Source of the DNA: Bradyrhizobium sp. B124
GTDB lineage: Bacteria > Pseudomonadota > Alphaproteobacteria > Rhizobiales > Xanthobacteraceae
Assembly: GCF_038967635.1 (NCBI RefSeq)
Contig: NZ_CP152413.1
Location: 1,116,001 to 1,180,000, forward strand
DNA length: 64,000 nt
Direction of reading: 5' to 3'
Shown: piece by piece, positions 1 through 8,293 of the stretch
How positions within the stretch are numbered: the first letter of the stretch is position 1
How the letters are laid out: every line of letters starts with the position of its first letter
Position numbers and translations under genes: made by a program
The notes under the pieces: model-generated
Seen by the model: only the letters and a program-made list of their open reading frames with translations
The model's database searches: none
Told to the model about the DNA's origin: nothing

Positions 1-849
1 GATGATGACAGCCGGCGTGCCCTGGTACCAGCCGCCGGTGCGATCGTTCTCGAGCCCGTCGACGATCTGCGCGACGTCGCCGATCGTGACCGGCGAGCCG
101 TTGCGATAGGCGATGATGATCGGCCGGTAGGCGGCGGCGGCGGCGATCTGGTCGTTGGCGGCGATGGTGTAGGACTGCTGGGCGCCGTCAAGCGAGCCCT
201 TCGGCCCCGACACGTTGGCGCCGGCGATCGCGTTGCGCAGATCCTCCATCGCGATGCCATAGGCCGCAAGCCGCGCCAGGTCGGCCTGCACGCGCACCGC
301 GGGCTTCAATCCGCCGAGGATCGAGACCCGGCCGACGCCGGAAATCTGGCTCAGCCGTTGTCCGAGGATGGTATCGGCAAGATCGCTCATCGCCCGCAGC
401 GAGATCGTGTCCGAGGTCAGCGCCAGGGTCATGACAGGCGCGTCCGCCGGGTTCACCTTGGCGTAGACCGGCGGGTACGGCAGCGTCTTCGGCAGAATGC
501 CGGCGGCGGCGTTGATCGCGGCCTGGACGTCTTGGGTGGCGCCGTCGATATCGCGGTTGAGGTCGAACTGTAGCGAGATCTGGCTGACGCCGAACGAGCT
601 GGTCGAGTTCATCGACGACAGCGACGGAATCTGCCCGAGCTGCCGCTCCAGCGGCGCCGTGATCAGCGAGGCCACCACGTCGGGGCTCGCGCCCGGCAGT
701 TGCGTCGTCACCTGTACGGTCGGGAAGTCGACCTGCGGCAGCGCCGAGACCGGCAATGCCCAATAGCCCAGCGCGCCGCCGATCATCAGGGCGATGCCGA
801 GCAGCGAGGTGGCGATCGGCCGGCGGATGAACGGTTCGGAGACGCTCAT
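1..849 (-). CDS. RND efflux pump permease, MdtB/MdtC-like (N-terminal part; gene runs off the window)
   Basis: This is the inner-membrane proton-antiport pump of a tripartite RND efflux system; only the first 283 codons are in the window. The protein starts MSVSEPFIRRPIATSLLGIA, with the first transmembrane helix at about residues 10-30. It continues into the periplasmic porter region with VSALPQVDFPTVQV, LPGASPDVVASLITAPLERQ, a KVNPAD segment, ISGVGRV and GANVSGPKGSLDG. These are landmarks of the MdtB/MdtC (MuxB/MuxC) branch rather than AcrB. It lies 48 bp downstream of the adaptor gene on the same strand, so it is the last visible gene of the operon. MdtB-type pumps often work as heteromers with a second RND gene, which would lie to the left of the window. 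The substrate cannot be told from the sequence. Confidence 0.9.
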   Translation of the reverse strand, partial: MSVSEPFIRRPIATSLLGIALMIGGALGYWALPVSALPQVDFPTVQVTTQLPGASPDVVASLITAPLERQLGQIPSLSSMNSTSSFGVSQISLQFDLNRDIDGATQDVQAAINAAAGILPKTLPYPPVYAKVNPADAPVMTLALTSDTISLRAMSDLADTILGQRLSQISGVGRVSILGGLKPAVRVQADLARLAAYGIAMEDLRNAIAGANVSGPKGSLDGAQQSYTIAANDQIAAAAAYRPIIIAYRNGSPVTIGDVAQIVDGLENDRTGGWYQGTPAVII

Positions 850-897
850 GGTTGCGTGCTCGCTGTTAGGTCGGACATTACGAGGTCGGGATGTCGG

Positions 898-2349
898 TCA
901 TGGCTGCGCCTTCGGCGCGCCGCCCGACTGTTCGCCCCCTGCAGCCGGCGCGGGCGCCGGTCCGGTCTGCCCCTTCTGATCGCCCTCGCTGTGGTCGCGC
1001 CGGCCGCGATGCTCGCCGCCCTGCCCGTCCTGCTTGGCGTCCTTGCCCTGATCCTTGCTCTGGCCCTCGCCTTGCGCCCCGCGCTTGCCGTCCGGAGTAC
1101 GGCCGCGCTTGCGCGGCGCAAGATCGGCGGCCGGCGGCCCGTCGTCCTTGCCGACCACGACCTTGGAGCCTTCAGCGAGATTGGCAAAGCCCGTCGTCAC
1201 GACGCGGTCCGACGTGGTCAGGCCGGTGGCGATGACGGCTTCATGCTCGTTCTGCTGCGTGACCGTGACCGGCTTGGCGGTGACAGTGCTGTCCTCGCCG
1301 ATGACGTAACTGAACGTGCCGGCGGGACCGCGCTGCACCGCCGAGGTCGGCACCACGATCGCCTGCGGCAGGGTCTCGACCTTGAGCCGCACATTGACGA
1401 ACTGCCCCGGCCAGAGCTGGTAGCTGGCATTCGGCAGTTCGGCCTTCAGCTTCAATGTGCCGGTGGTCGGATCGACCTGGTTGTCGATGCCGGTCAGCTT
1501 GCCCGTATCGATCACGGTGACGCCGTCATTACCGAACACGTCGACCGCAAGCTGGCCCTTTGCGGCCGCGGCGTTGACCCGCATGATCTGCTGCTGCGGC
1601 AGGCTGAACCACACCGCGATCGGCTGCAGCTGGGTCAGGATTACGAGCCCGGTGGTGTCGGAGGCGTGGATGATGTTGCCCTGGTCGACCTGGCGCAGGC
1701 CGGCGCGGCCGGAGATCGGCGCGACGATCTTGGTGTAGCTTAGGGTCGCGCCCGTATTGTCGATCGCGGCCTGGTCGGCCTTGATCAGCGCCTCCTGCTG
1801 CGCCACCAGCGCACGCTGCGTGTCAGCCTGCTGCTTGGAGCCGGCATTGCTGGCGGCCAGCTGCTCATAGCGGGTAAGGTCGAGCTTCTGGTTGGTGAGC
1901 AGCGCGACGTCCTGCGCCTTCTTGGCGACGGCCTGGTCGTACTGCGCCTGATAGATCGCAGAATCGATCTCGCCGAGCACGTCGTCCTTCTTGACGTCCT
2001 GGCCCTCGACGAAGTTCACCTTGAGCAGCTTGCCGTCGACCTGCGAGCGTACCGTGACGGTGTTGAGCGCCTTCACCGAGCCAACGCCATCGAGATAGAC
2101 CGGCACGTCCCGTACCTGCGGCGTGGCCGCGAGCACCGGCACCGGCAGATCGGGCCGCGCGCCCGCGCCGCGCCCGCCGCCTCCATTTTGCTTGGGCTGG
2201 AAAGCAAGCCAGCCGAGATAGCCGAGCCCGCCGAGGATCACGAGCGTGATGAGCAGCGACACCATGCGCCCAAGCACGCGCGAGACCAGGCTCCGCTTGC
2301 GTGGGGCTGAGCTTTTCTCGTCGTCCCTCGAGTCGGGCTTAAAGAGCAT
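898..2349 (-). CDS. mdtA: RND efflux periplasmic adaptor (membrane fusion protein), MdtA-like
   Basis: The 483-residue protein bridges the RND pump and the outer-membrane channel in the periplasm. A single N-terminal membrane helix at about residues 28-50 follows a short basic cytoplasmic tail, and there is no lipobox. Next come the paired lipoyl half-motifs (VKALNTVTVRSQVDGKLLKV and GRAGLRQVDQGNII), a coiled-coil hairpin between them (about residues 120-200), and a beta-barrel and membrane-proximal region around WPGQFVNVRLKVETLPQAIVVPTSAVQRG. The C-terminal 75 residues are an unusual low-complexity tail rich in Lys, Gly, Gln and Asp. The start codon overlaps the end of the upstream outer-membrane-factor gene by 11 bp, which suggests translational coupling. 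Co-transcription with the pump gene makes the family call firm; the MdtA name is by similarity of type. Confidence 0.9.
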   Translation of the reverse strand: MLFKPDSRDDEKSSAPRKRSLVSRVLGRMVSLLITLVILGGLGYLGWLAFQPKQNGGGGRGAGARPDLPVPVLAATPQVRDVPVYLDGVGSVKALNTVTVRSQVDGKLLKVNFVEGQDVKKDDVLGEIDSAIYQAQYDQAVAKKAQDVALLTNQKLDLTRYEQLAASNAGSKQQADTQRALVAQQEALIKADQAAIDNTGATLSYTKIVAPISGRAGLRQVDQGNIIHASDTTGLVILTQLQPIAVWFSLPQQQIMRVNAAAAKGQLAVDVFGNDGVTVIDTGKLTGIDNQVDPTTGTLKLKAELPNASYQLWPGQFVNVRLKVETLPQAIVVPTSAVQRGPAGTFSYVIGEDSTVTAKPVTVTQQNEHEAVIATGLTTSDRVVTTGFANLAEGSKVVVGKDDGPPAADLAPRKRGRTPDGKRGAQGEGQSKDQGKDAKQDGQGGEHRGRRDHSEGDQKGQTGPAPAPAAGGEQSGGAPKAQP

Positions 2350-3835
2350 CGACCGGTCTTTCCATCTTCGGTTCCCAGCCGCCCCCCAAGGCCTGATACA
2401 GGCTCACGATCGCCAATAGCCGGGCCAGCTGGGCCTGGGAATAAGCGTCTTCCGCCTGGAACAGGGTCAGCTGCGTGTTTAGCACAGTTACGATATCGGC
2501 GGTGCCGGCCTTGAGCTGCTGCTCGGCCAGGTCGAAGGCGCGCCGCGACGACGACAGCACGTCGCGCTGCAGCTGCAGCCGCCGCGTGGTCTCGCGGATC
2601 GCGACCAGCGCGTTGTCGACATCGGTGAACGATTGCACGACCGTCTTGCGATAGGTCTGCAGCAGCTCATCCTGCCGCGCCTTCGCGTTCTCGAAATTGC
2701 CGAGGATCCGGCCGCCATCGAAGATCGGCTGGGTCATGCCGCCAACCAGGTTGAAGAAGGCCGCATGCGGCTGGAACAGCGAGACCAGCGCCTGGCTCTG
2801 GTAGCCGCCCGTCCCGGTCAGCTGGATGCTCGGGAAGAACTGTGCCCGCGCGCTGCCGACATTGGCGGTGGCGGATGCGAGCTGCGCCTCCTGCCTGCGG
2901 ATATCGGGACGCTGGGTGAGCAATTCGGAGGGCAGGCCCGGCGTGACGCGCGGAATCGCGACTGAATTGAGCGAGCCGCCGGCGAGGCGCACGCTCTCCG
3001 GCGGCCGCGACACCAGCACCGCGAGCGCGTTGATGTTCTGGTCGAGCGTCTGCCGCAGCGGCGGCACCAGCGCGCGCTGGTTGGCCAGCACGCTCTCCTG
3101 CTGCGCGACGTCGAGATCGGAGCCGGTGCCGGCCTTGAAGCGTTCCCGGATCGCATTGAGGATACGCTCGGCGCTGGCGATATTGCGCTGTGCGGTGCGC
3201 AGCCGGTCCTGGGCGGCGAGCACCGTGAAATAGGTGTTAGCGACGCTCGCCAGCGTGGTCAGCGCCACCACCTCGCGGTCGAACCGGTTGGCGACGGCGG
3301 TCTCCTCCGCCGCCTGCGCGGCGTCGCGATTCTGGCCCCAGAAGTCGAGCTGGTAGCTCGCGCTCAGCGAGGCGCTGTAGTTCACCACCTCGCGCCCGCC
3401 ATTGGTCAGGCCGCTGGCGCTGGAGCCGGAGGTGCGTGAATAGGTTTCAGACCCGTTGAGATTGACGGTCGGCAGCAGCGCCGCGCCCGCCTGCCGCGCC
3501 AGCGCGTCGGCCTGCCGGAAGCGCGCCACAGCCGCAGCGATGTCGAGGTTGACGGTCTGCGCCTCCTCCATCAGCTGCGTCAGCTCCCTGGAGCGGAAGC
3601 CTCGCCACCAGGCGAGCGTCGGAAGCGCGTCGCCCGGCCGGCCCAGACGCGCGGCCTTGTAGCCCTGCGGCACGTCGAGCGCGGGATCGGGGATGTCCTG
3701 GGTCAGGATGCAGCCGGCTGAGCCCACGACCAGGCCGAGCGCGACAAGCGATCGTCCCGCCAGCCGTCGCATGCGGACGGCGAGGCCGAACCGGCCTCCA
3801 GGCGCCATCACGGACGCGGGCTGGGTCACACCCAT
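2339..3835 (-). CDS. RND efflux outer-membrane factor lipoprotein (OprM/NodT family)
   Basis: The 498-residue outer-membrane channel is the first gene of the efflux operon. A signal sequence with lipobox VGSAGC (Cys at about residue 42) predicts a lipid-anchored protein. The two repeated OEP domains typical of TolC/OprM follow. Visible landmarks include LNLNGSE-type strands, SYQLDFWGQ, the alpha-barrel segment AAEETAVANRFDREVVALTTLASVANTYF, LTQRPDIRRQEAQLASATANVG (a strong NodT/OprM motif) and FFPSIQLTG. The first ATG gives a long n-region before the signal peptide; internal ATGs at 3808 and 3772 are alternative starts, and none has a clear ribosome site. No local regulator gene is seen, but an inverted repeat lies upstream (3931-3971). 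Confidence 0.92.
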   Translation of the reverse strand: MGVTQPASVMAPGGRFGLAVRMRRLAGRSLVALGLVVGSAGCILTQDIPDPALDVPQGYKAARLGRPGDALPTLAWWRGFRSRELTQLMEEAQTVNLDIAAAVARFRQADALARQAGAALLPTVNLNGSETYSRTSGSSASGLTNGGREVVNYSASLSASYQLDFWGQNRDAAQAAEETAVANRFDREVVALTTLASVANTYFTVLAAQDRLRTAQRNIASAERILNAIRERFKAGTGSDLDVAQQESVLANQRALVPPLRQTLDQNINALAVLVSRPPESVRLAGGSLNSVAIPRVTPGLPSELLTQRPDIRRQEAQLASATANVGSARAQFFPSIQLTGTGGYQSQALVSLFQPHAAFFNLVGGMTQPIFDGGRILGNFENAKARQDELLQTYRKTVVQSFTDVDNALVAIRETTRRLQLQRDVLSSSRRAFDLAEQQLKAGTADIVTVLNTQLTLFQAEDAYSQAQLARLLAIVSLYQALGGGWEPKMERPVDAL

Positions 3836-4243
3836 TCTCCGCCAAAGCCAGACTTCGCCCGTGGCGGACGAATGACGCAGTCAGCAATGGTCTGGGTGAC
3901 GTGCACGGGGTAATGCTTCCAATGGAACCTGGCTGTCCCATCCTACCCTTGGGACGATAGGGCGGACAGCCCTGTCACGATTGTGCGACGTCGCATCGCA
4001 AGCGATTCGTGGCTACCCGGAATGCCGACTTTTCCCTATTTTTACGGCATTTCCGCGCGCTTCAGACCGGTGCCGGAAGTCATCTTTCTTACGAAGATTT
4101 CATGGGGATTTCTCGGCCCTGTTGCTCCGAATCCGCAGCTTGCCGTCCCCAACCGGCGCCGGATGATCCAGACGCCTCGATCTGTCGTTACCCCATTGAG
4201 AGCTGCGCCTTGCGACAGTGGCGTTCAACCTTCGGGCCCCGAC
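3836..4243. other. Intergenic region between the efflux operon (minus) and the DUF2177 gene (plus)
   Basis: The 408 bp between these divergently oriented genes hold no convincing gene. The open frame that continues upstream of 4244 has no family signature before the DUF2177 start. The region should carry the efflux operon promoter, but no -35/-10 pair could be assigned with confidence. The only structured element noticed is the inverted repeat at 3931-3971. Confidence 0.5.
3931..3971. promoter_or_regulatory. Inverted repeat upstream of the RND efflux operon (possible operator)
   Basis: Perfect 8-bp arms GGCTGTCC (3931-3938) and GGACAGCC (3964-3971) are separated by 25 bp, centred about 115 bp upstream of the first efflux gene. 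A site of this kind could be a regulator operator or an mRNA leader hairpin. No cognate regulator is encoded next to it, so its function is inferred only from position and symmetry. Confidence 0.3.
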
Positions 4244-4645
4244 ATGACCTACCTCTACGCCTACCTGTCGACACTGATCGTCTTCTTGCTCTGCGACATG
4301 GCCTGGCTTGGGACGATGGCGACCCGATTGTATCGCCCGACACTCGGCGACATCTTGTCGACGGAGGTCAACCTGCCTCCGGCAATCGCCTTCTATCTGA
4401 TCTACCCGATCGGGCTCGTGGTGTTCGCGGTGCTCCCGGCCATAAGGTCCGAAAGCCTGGCCCAGGCAGCGCTCAGCGGCGCGCTCTTCGGCTTCTTCAG
4501 TTACATGACGTATGATTTGACCAACCAGGCGACCGTGCGGAACTGGACCTTCCAGCTCACACTGCTCGATATGACCTGGGGAACGCTGCTTGGCGCCATG
4601 TCGGCCACGGCGGCCTGCCTCATTACTGCAAGGCTAGCTGCCTGA
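4244..4645 (+). CDS. DUF2177 family membrane protein
   Basis: The 133-residue integral membrane protein has four predicted helices (about residues 3-23, 43-64, 72-95 and 105-128). It shows the DUF2177 pattern: LLCDMAWLG near the N terminus, then ALFGFFSYMTYDLTN and a final DMTWG helix. The start at 4244 was chosen because the family begins with a short MTYLYAYL-type leader; the open frame continues upstream to 3983 but that part has no family character. The gene converges on the DUF1295 gene, with their 3' ends overlapping by 12 bp. In Rhodobacter sphaeroides, DUF2177 and DUF1295 genes sit together among targets of the singlet-oxygen sigma factor RpoE, which fits this neighbourhood. Biochemical function is unknown. 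Confidence 0.85.
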   Translation: MTYLYAYLSTLIVFLLCDMAWLGTMATRLYRPTLGDILSTEVNLPPAIAFYLIYPIGLVVFAVLPAIRSESLAQAALSGALFGFFSYMTYDLTNQATVRNWTFQLTLLDMTWGTLLGAMSATAACLITARLAA

Positions 4646-5449
4646 AGTCGGCTTCGGAAATGGAAAGAACGGCCGGGTTCGCGCCTGTACGTCACGAAAT
4701 TGCTGGCCGCGCGAGCGCAGCATGTGCTGTTCGAGCGGCGGCACGCCGGACACATGGACCAGAACCCAATACATGCAGACCGGCGCCAGCAGCGTGATCC
4801 AGCCGAGCGGATACGATGCGTCGATCGCGATCAACGGATACGCCAGCCAGCAAAGCCACTCGAAGAAATAGTTCGGATGGCGCGACCACTTCCATAATCC
4901 CGCCTCGCAAATCCGATGTCGATTGGCGCGATTCGAGCGGAACTTACTGAGCTGCGCGTCGGACAAGGCCTCCCCGATCAGGCCAGTCAGCAGCAGCACC
5001 GCGCCGAACAAGTCCGCAAGTCCAAGTGCGGGTCGCGGGTTATGCGCCGCGAGCGCAACGGATATCGTCAGGATGAGCCCAACCGCCGCCTGGGCCTGGA
5101 GCTGCAGGAACATCCGCCTGTCGGCCGTGTCGCCCCATTGATCGATCAGGTCGCGATAGCGCGGATCATCGCCGGCTTTCCAGGTCCGCGACAGAAGATG
5201 ACTTCCGAGCCGCAGCGACCAGATCGCGACCAGCAGCATGACCATGATCTGCCGCGCGGTCGGCACGCCCCCTTCCGGGACCGGTACGAGGCTGGCTATG
5301 CAAGCAACCAAGCCGGCGCCGAATGTCCAGCAGACATCGATCCATCCGGTGGCTCCGGTCCGTCGCTGGATCTGCCAGGCGGCCGCCATGACCGTGGACA
5401 GCGCAAGGGCCATGACAGCGAGTTGAGATATCAGCTGGAGCAGGCTCAC
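4634..5449 (-). CDS. DUF1295 (steroid 5-alpha-reductase-like) membrane protein
   Basis: The 271-residue protein is a multi-pass membrane protein with about seven helices. It carries the DUF1295 signature GLWKWSRHPNYFFEWLCWLAYPL at about residues 185-207, which resembles the C-terminal NADPH/substrate region of steroid 5-alpha-reductases and isoprenylcysteine methyltransferases. RMFLQLQAQAAVGLI and GSHLLSR are also typical. The start is a GTG with a GGGAG ribosome site 7 nt upstream. It lies 22 bp after chrR on the same strand, so it is very probably the third gene of the rpoE-chrR operon. Members near RpoE/ChrR are thought to act on membrane lipids during photo-oxidative stress. The enzyme activity is inferred, not shown. 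Confidence 0.88.
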   Translation of the reverse strand: MSLLQLISQLAVMALALSTVMAAAWQIQRRTGATGWIDVCWTFGAGLVACIASLVPVPEGGVPTARQIMVMLLVAIWSLRLGSHLLSRTWKAGDDPRYRDLIDQWGDTADRRMFLQLQAQAAVGLILTISVALAAHNPRPALGLADLFGAVLLLTGLIGEALSDAQLSKFRSNRANRHRICEAGLWKWSRHPNYFFEWLCWLAYPLIAIDASYPLGWITLLAPVCMYWVLVHVSGVPPLEQHMLRSRGQQFRDVQARTRPFFPFPKPTSGS

Positions 5450-5471
5450 GGAGCATCTCCCACGGCGACCG

Positions 5472-6122
5472 TCACATGCGGATCAACGGCTGCAGCAAAC
5501 GGCCGATCATTCCGTTGAGCTTCAAATCTCCCTGCATTGCGACCAGGCAGATGCAGTCTTCGGTCGAGTTGATCCTGACGTCATGATCCACCGACCCGTC
5601 ACCAAAGTCGAAATCTCCTGGCCCGAAATGGCCGCCGGCGTGGACGAAGCTTCCTGACAGCACGCAGGTCATTTCAAACCCGGTGTGGGTATGTTCGATC
5701 ATCCTCGTTCCCGGGCTGGATTTCAGGAGAAAGACGCGTGTCGCGCTCGGCTCGGGCAACCGGATCGGCCGCAAATGCACCTTCGGTGCGATCCATCTCC
5801 ACGGACTATCGGGATAGCTGTCCAGAAAGTCCGGCAAACCCGGTACGTCGCGGAATGCGTGCCCCCGGCGCCGCTCCGGGATGGAGGTCAGCGACGTCTC
5901 GTCCAGCCTGCGCTCCATCGCCTCGAGCGCTCCGTCCGACATCGCGGTCGGCGGCAATCCAGTCAGCATCGCGCCGCCGACATGCTCCATCGCGCGCACC
6001 ACCGCACGGCACTTCGCACAGCCGACCAGATGGGTGGCAATGCCAATTTGCTGGCCAAGGTCGGCCGTGCCGGCTGCGAACATCGCCAACAGCTCGTCCG
6101 GGGGATGATGATGCACGGTCAT
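5472..6122 (-). CDS. chrR: ChrR-type zinc-binding anti-sigma factor (singlet-oxygen response)
   Basis: The 216-residue cytoplasmic protein holds its partner sigma factor inactive until singlet oxygen is sensed. The N-terminal zinc anti-sigma (ZAS) domain has its HxxxCxxC motif as HLVGCAKC at about residues 32-39, preceded by the His-rich start MTVHHHPPDE. The C-terminal half is a ChrR cupin with EHTHTGFEMTCVLSGSF, the FGPGDFDFG turn and the HDVRI strand, giving a second metal site (HxH, Glu, His). The start overlaps the sigma gene stop by 4 bp (ATGA), so the two are translationally coupled. This is the standard arrangement for ECF11 sigma/anti-sigma pairs. Confidence 0.93.
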   Translation of the reverse strand: MTVHHHPPDELLAMFAAGTADLGQQIGIATHLVGCAKCRAVVRAMEHVGGAMLTGLPPTAMSDGALEAMERRLDETSLTSIPERRRGHAFRDVPGLPDFLDSYPDSPWRWIAPKVHLRPIRLPEPSATRVFLLKSSPGTRMIEHTHTGFEMTCVLSGSFVHAGGHFGPGDFDFGDGSVDHDVRINSTEDCICLVAMQGDLKLNGMIGRLLQPLIRM

Positions 6123-6706
6123 GAGAAGTCATCCAGCAAGCTGCGCAGCCGGGCCATCGCCAGCCGCAAGCGCGATTTGACGGTGCCGAGCGGGATATCG
6201 AGCGCCCTTGCGATCTCCGCATGGGCGGTTTCGTGAAAGAAAGATAGCTCGATGACCCGCATCTGCTCTTCCGGCAGCACAGACAGCGCATCGCGGACCC
6301 GCGCCTCGATTTCAGACGCCGCCACCCCGGCGTCGGGCAACGGCCCCTCATCGCGCTGAAACTCGAGTTCCGTCTCGGACGTATCGCTCGTGGGGGTTCG
6401 TTTCTGACGACGGAGCGCGTCGATGCGCAAGTTTCGCGCAATCGTAAAGATCCAGGCTGCGGCACCGGCGCTGCCGGGATCGAACAGGCTGGCCTTCGAC
6501 CACACGGCGAACAAGGCCTCCTGCGCCAGTTCGTCGGCAAGCTGCTCGCCCGCACCGGAGCGCTGCATGAACGTCTTGATGCGCGGCGCAAAATCCCGAA
6601 ACAACGCCGCGAAGGCCTCGCGATCCCTGCGGACAGCAACGGCTTCGATCAGCCGGGCCCATCTGGCGGCATCCGACGTCTCATTGTCGGGAGTTTCACT
6701 CAGCAT
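6119..6706 (-). CDS. rpoE: ECF RNA polymerase sigma factor, RpoE/ECF11 group
   Basis: The protein of about 195 residues has sigma region 2 (AFAALFRDFAPRIKTFM, then DELAQEALFAVWSKA and AWIFTIARNLRIDALRRQ) and region 4 (LSVLPEEQMRVIELSFF, then HAEIARALDIPLGTVKSRLRLAMARLR). The order and sequence match the ECF11 group that pairs with ChrR. The start at 6706 was chosen because the family begins shortly before region 2; an in-frame ATG at 6814 would add 36 residues without family character and lies too close to the predicted transcription start. It is co-transcribed with chrR. A candidate self-recognised promoter lies at 6823-6848. Confidence 0.93.
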   Translation of the reverse strand: MLSETPDNETSDAARWARLIEAVAVRRDREAFAALFRDFAPRIKTFMQRSGAGEQLADELAQEALFAVWSKASLFDPGSAGAAAWIFTIARNLRIDALRRQKRTPTSDTSETELEFQRDEGPLPDAGVAASEIEARVRDALSVLPEEQMRVIELSFFHETAHAEIARALDIPLGTVKSRLRLAMARLRSLLDDFS

Positions 6707-6822
6707 GCCGCGCGGGCACTCCCTATCACTGACGGCTCTGCGACCGCAGTACCGGATCGCGCCGGGCCTGACCAGACCGATGACCCCGGAAACATGTCGA
6801 GCGGCGGCTTGCATGCATCAGC

Positions 6823-6848
6823 AACGCCACCCGGCCGCGGTTGGATCA
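6823..6848 (-). promoter_or_regulatory. Candidate autoregulatory RpoE promoter of rpoE-chrR
   Basis: Read on the minus strand, a -35-like TGATCC (6848-6843) is followed after 16 bp by CGTT (6826-6823). The same two blocks with the same spacing occur on the plus strand at 6856-6881. TGATCC is the known -35 core of RpoE promoters in Rhodobacter. The predicted start would lie about 110 nt upstream of the sigma gene. The assignment rests on motif and spacing only. Confidence 0.55.
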
Positions 6849-6855
6849 CTGCCGG

Positions 6856-6881
6856 TGATCCAACCCGCAATATCCGTCGTT
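6856..6881 (+). promoter_or_regulatory. Candidate RpoE promoter of the FAD-oxidoreductase/DUF1365/CFA operon
   Basis: TGATCC at 6856-6861 is followed by 16 bp and CGTT at 6878-6881, about 60 bp upstream of the first gene of the plus-strand operon. It mirrors the minus-strand promoter. The two -35 elements form an inverted repeat with 10-bp arms GTTGGATCAC (6840-6849) and GTGATCCAAC (6855-6864) around 5 bp, so both operons are probably switched on together. Confidence 0.55.
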
Positions 6882-6940
6882 TCGTTCCATGACGCCGACC
6901 GCACAATCGGCCGGCGCATCGTGCCACTGAGGGATCGTAG

Positions 6941-8293
6941 TTGAGCAGCGACGGCCGATTGAACATAGCCGTAGTCGGAACCGGCATTTCCGGCCTCTCG
7001 GCCGCCTGGCTGCTCAGCCAGCGGCACGACGTGACGGTCTACGAGAAGTCCGATCGGATCGGCGGGCATTCCAACACCGTGATAGCGTCCATCGGTCACG
7101 AGCGCGTTGCCGTGGATACCGGCTTCATCGTGTTCAACCGGAGTACCTACCCTAATCTCTCTGCGCTGTTCCGGCATCTCGACGTCGCCACGCAAGCGTC
7201 GGAGATGTCGCTGTCGGTTTCGCTCGACCGCGGCAATCTGGAATATTCCGGGACCGGCCTCGCGGGTCTGCTGGTGCAGCCCGGCAACCTCCTGCGCCTG
7301 CGCTTCTGGTCGATGCTGCGCGACGTCGTCCGGTTCTACGATCGCGCGACACGCGACGCGGCACGGCTGAACGACGAGACGATCAGCCTCGGCGATTATC
7401 TCGCGCAAGGTGGTTATAGCTCAGCGTTCCGCGACGACCACCTGCTACCGATGGCAAGCGCTATCTGGTCGGCACCCCCGGATGAAATTCTCGCCTTTCC
7501 CGCGGCGACATTCATTCGCTTCCACCACAATCACGGGCTGCTCCAATTGACGCGGCGGCCGCCATGGGAAACCGTGATCGGTGGCAGTCAGGTCTATGTG
7601 CAGCGGCTGATCCAGCCGTTCGCGGACCGGATCAGGCTCGACTGCGGCGTGGTCCGGATACGCCGATCGTCCGGCCGCGTCATGGTCACGGATGTCCACG
7701 GTGAAACACAGCCGTACGATCACGTCGTGCTGGCAACGCACGCAAATCAGGCATTGTCGACGATCGACGATCCGACGCCCGATGAAGCCGAACTGCTCGG
7801 CGCGTTCCGCTATAGCCGCAACCTGGCCGTGCTCCACTCCGATCCCAGATTCATGCCGCGGCGCCGACCGGCCTGGTCGAGCTGGAATTATGTCGGCTCG
7901 CGCGACAAGGCCGCCGCGCCGGTCGGCGTCACCTATTGGATGAACCGGCTCCAGGGCATTCCCCAGCATTTGCCGCTCTTCGTCACGCTCAATCCAGCGC
8001 ATCCGCCACACAGCGAAACGCTGCATCACACGGAGGTGTACGAGCATCCGATCTTCGATGCCGCCGCGATCGTCGCACAGCGCCGGCTATGGTCGCTGCA
8101 AGGCCAGAAAAACACATGGTTCTGCGGCGCGCATTTTGGCGCCGGCTTCCACGAAGACGGGCTGCAATCCGGGCTTGCGGTCGCCGAACAGCTTAGAGGC
8201 GCGCGGCGGCCGTGGACCGTATCAGACGAATCCGGACGCATCGCGCTCGCCGCAAGCGCGAGGTCGTTGCCCGAACCGGAGCTGCAACCATGA
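6941..8293 (+). CDS. FAD-dependent oxidoreductase, amine-oxidase/desaturase-like
   Basis: The 450-residue enzyme has an N-terminal dinucleotide-binding motif, VVGTGISGLSAAWLL (about residues 10-24), followed by the ribose-binding Glu in VTVYEKSDRIGGHSNT. The C-terminal FAD-contacting segment is TWFCGAHFGAGFHEDGLQSG. This is the NAD(P)/FAD-binding 'amine oxidase' family often found with DUF1365 and CFA-synthase-like genes. The start is TTG, with GAGGG about 9 nt upstream. The stop overlaps the next start (ATGA). Placement behind a candidate RpoE promoter suggests a role in modifying membrane fatty acids or in the response to singlet oxygen. In Rhodobacter, neighbouring RpoE-controlled genes of this type are reported to affect ChrR turnover. 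The exact substrate is unknown. Confidence 0.85.
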   Translation: MSSDGRLNIAVVGTGISGLSAAWLLSQRHDVTVYEKSDRIGGHSNTVIASIGHERVAVDTGFIVFNRSTYPNLSALFRHLDVATQASEMSLSVSLDRGNLEYSGTGLAGLLVQPGNLLRLRFWSMLRDVVRFYDRATRDAARLNDETISLGDYLAQGGYSSAFRDDHLLPMASAIWSAPPDEILAFPAATFIRFHHNHGLLQLTRRPPWETVIGGSQVYVQRLIQPFADRIRLDCGVVRIRRSSGRVMVTDVHGETQPYDHVVLATHANQALSTIDDPTPDEAELLGAFRYSRNLAVLHSDPRFMPRRRPAWSSWNYVGSRDKAAAPVGVTYWMNRLQGIPQHLPLFVTLNPAHPPHSETLHHTEVYEHPIFDAAAIVAQRRLWSLQGQKNTWFCGAHFGAGFHEDGLQSGLAVAEQLRGARRPWTVSDESGRIALAASARSLPEPELQP

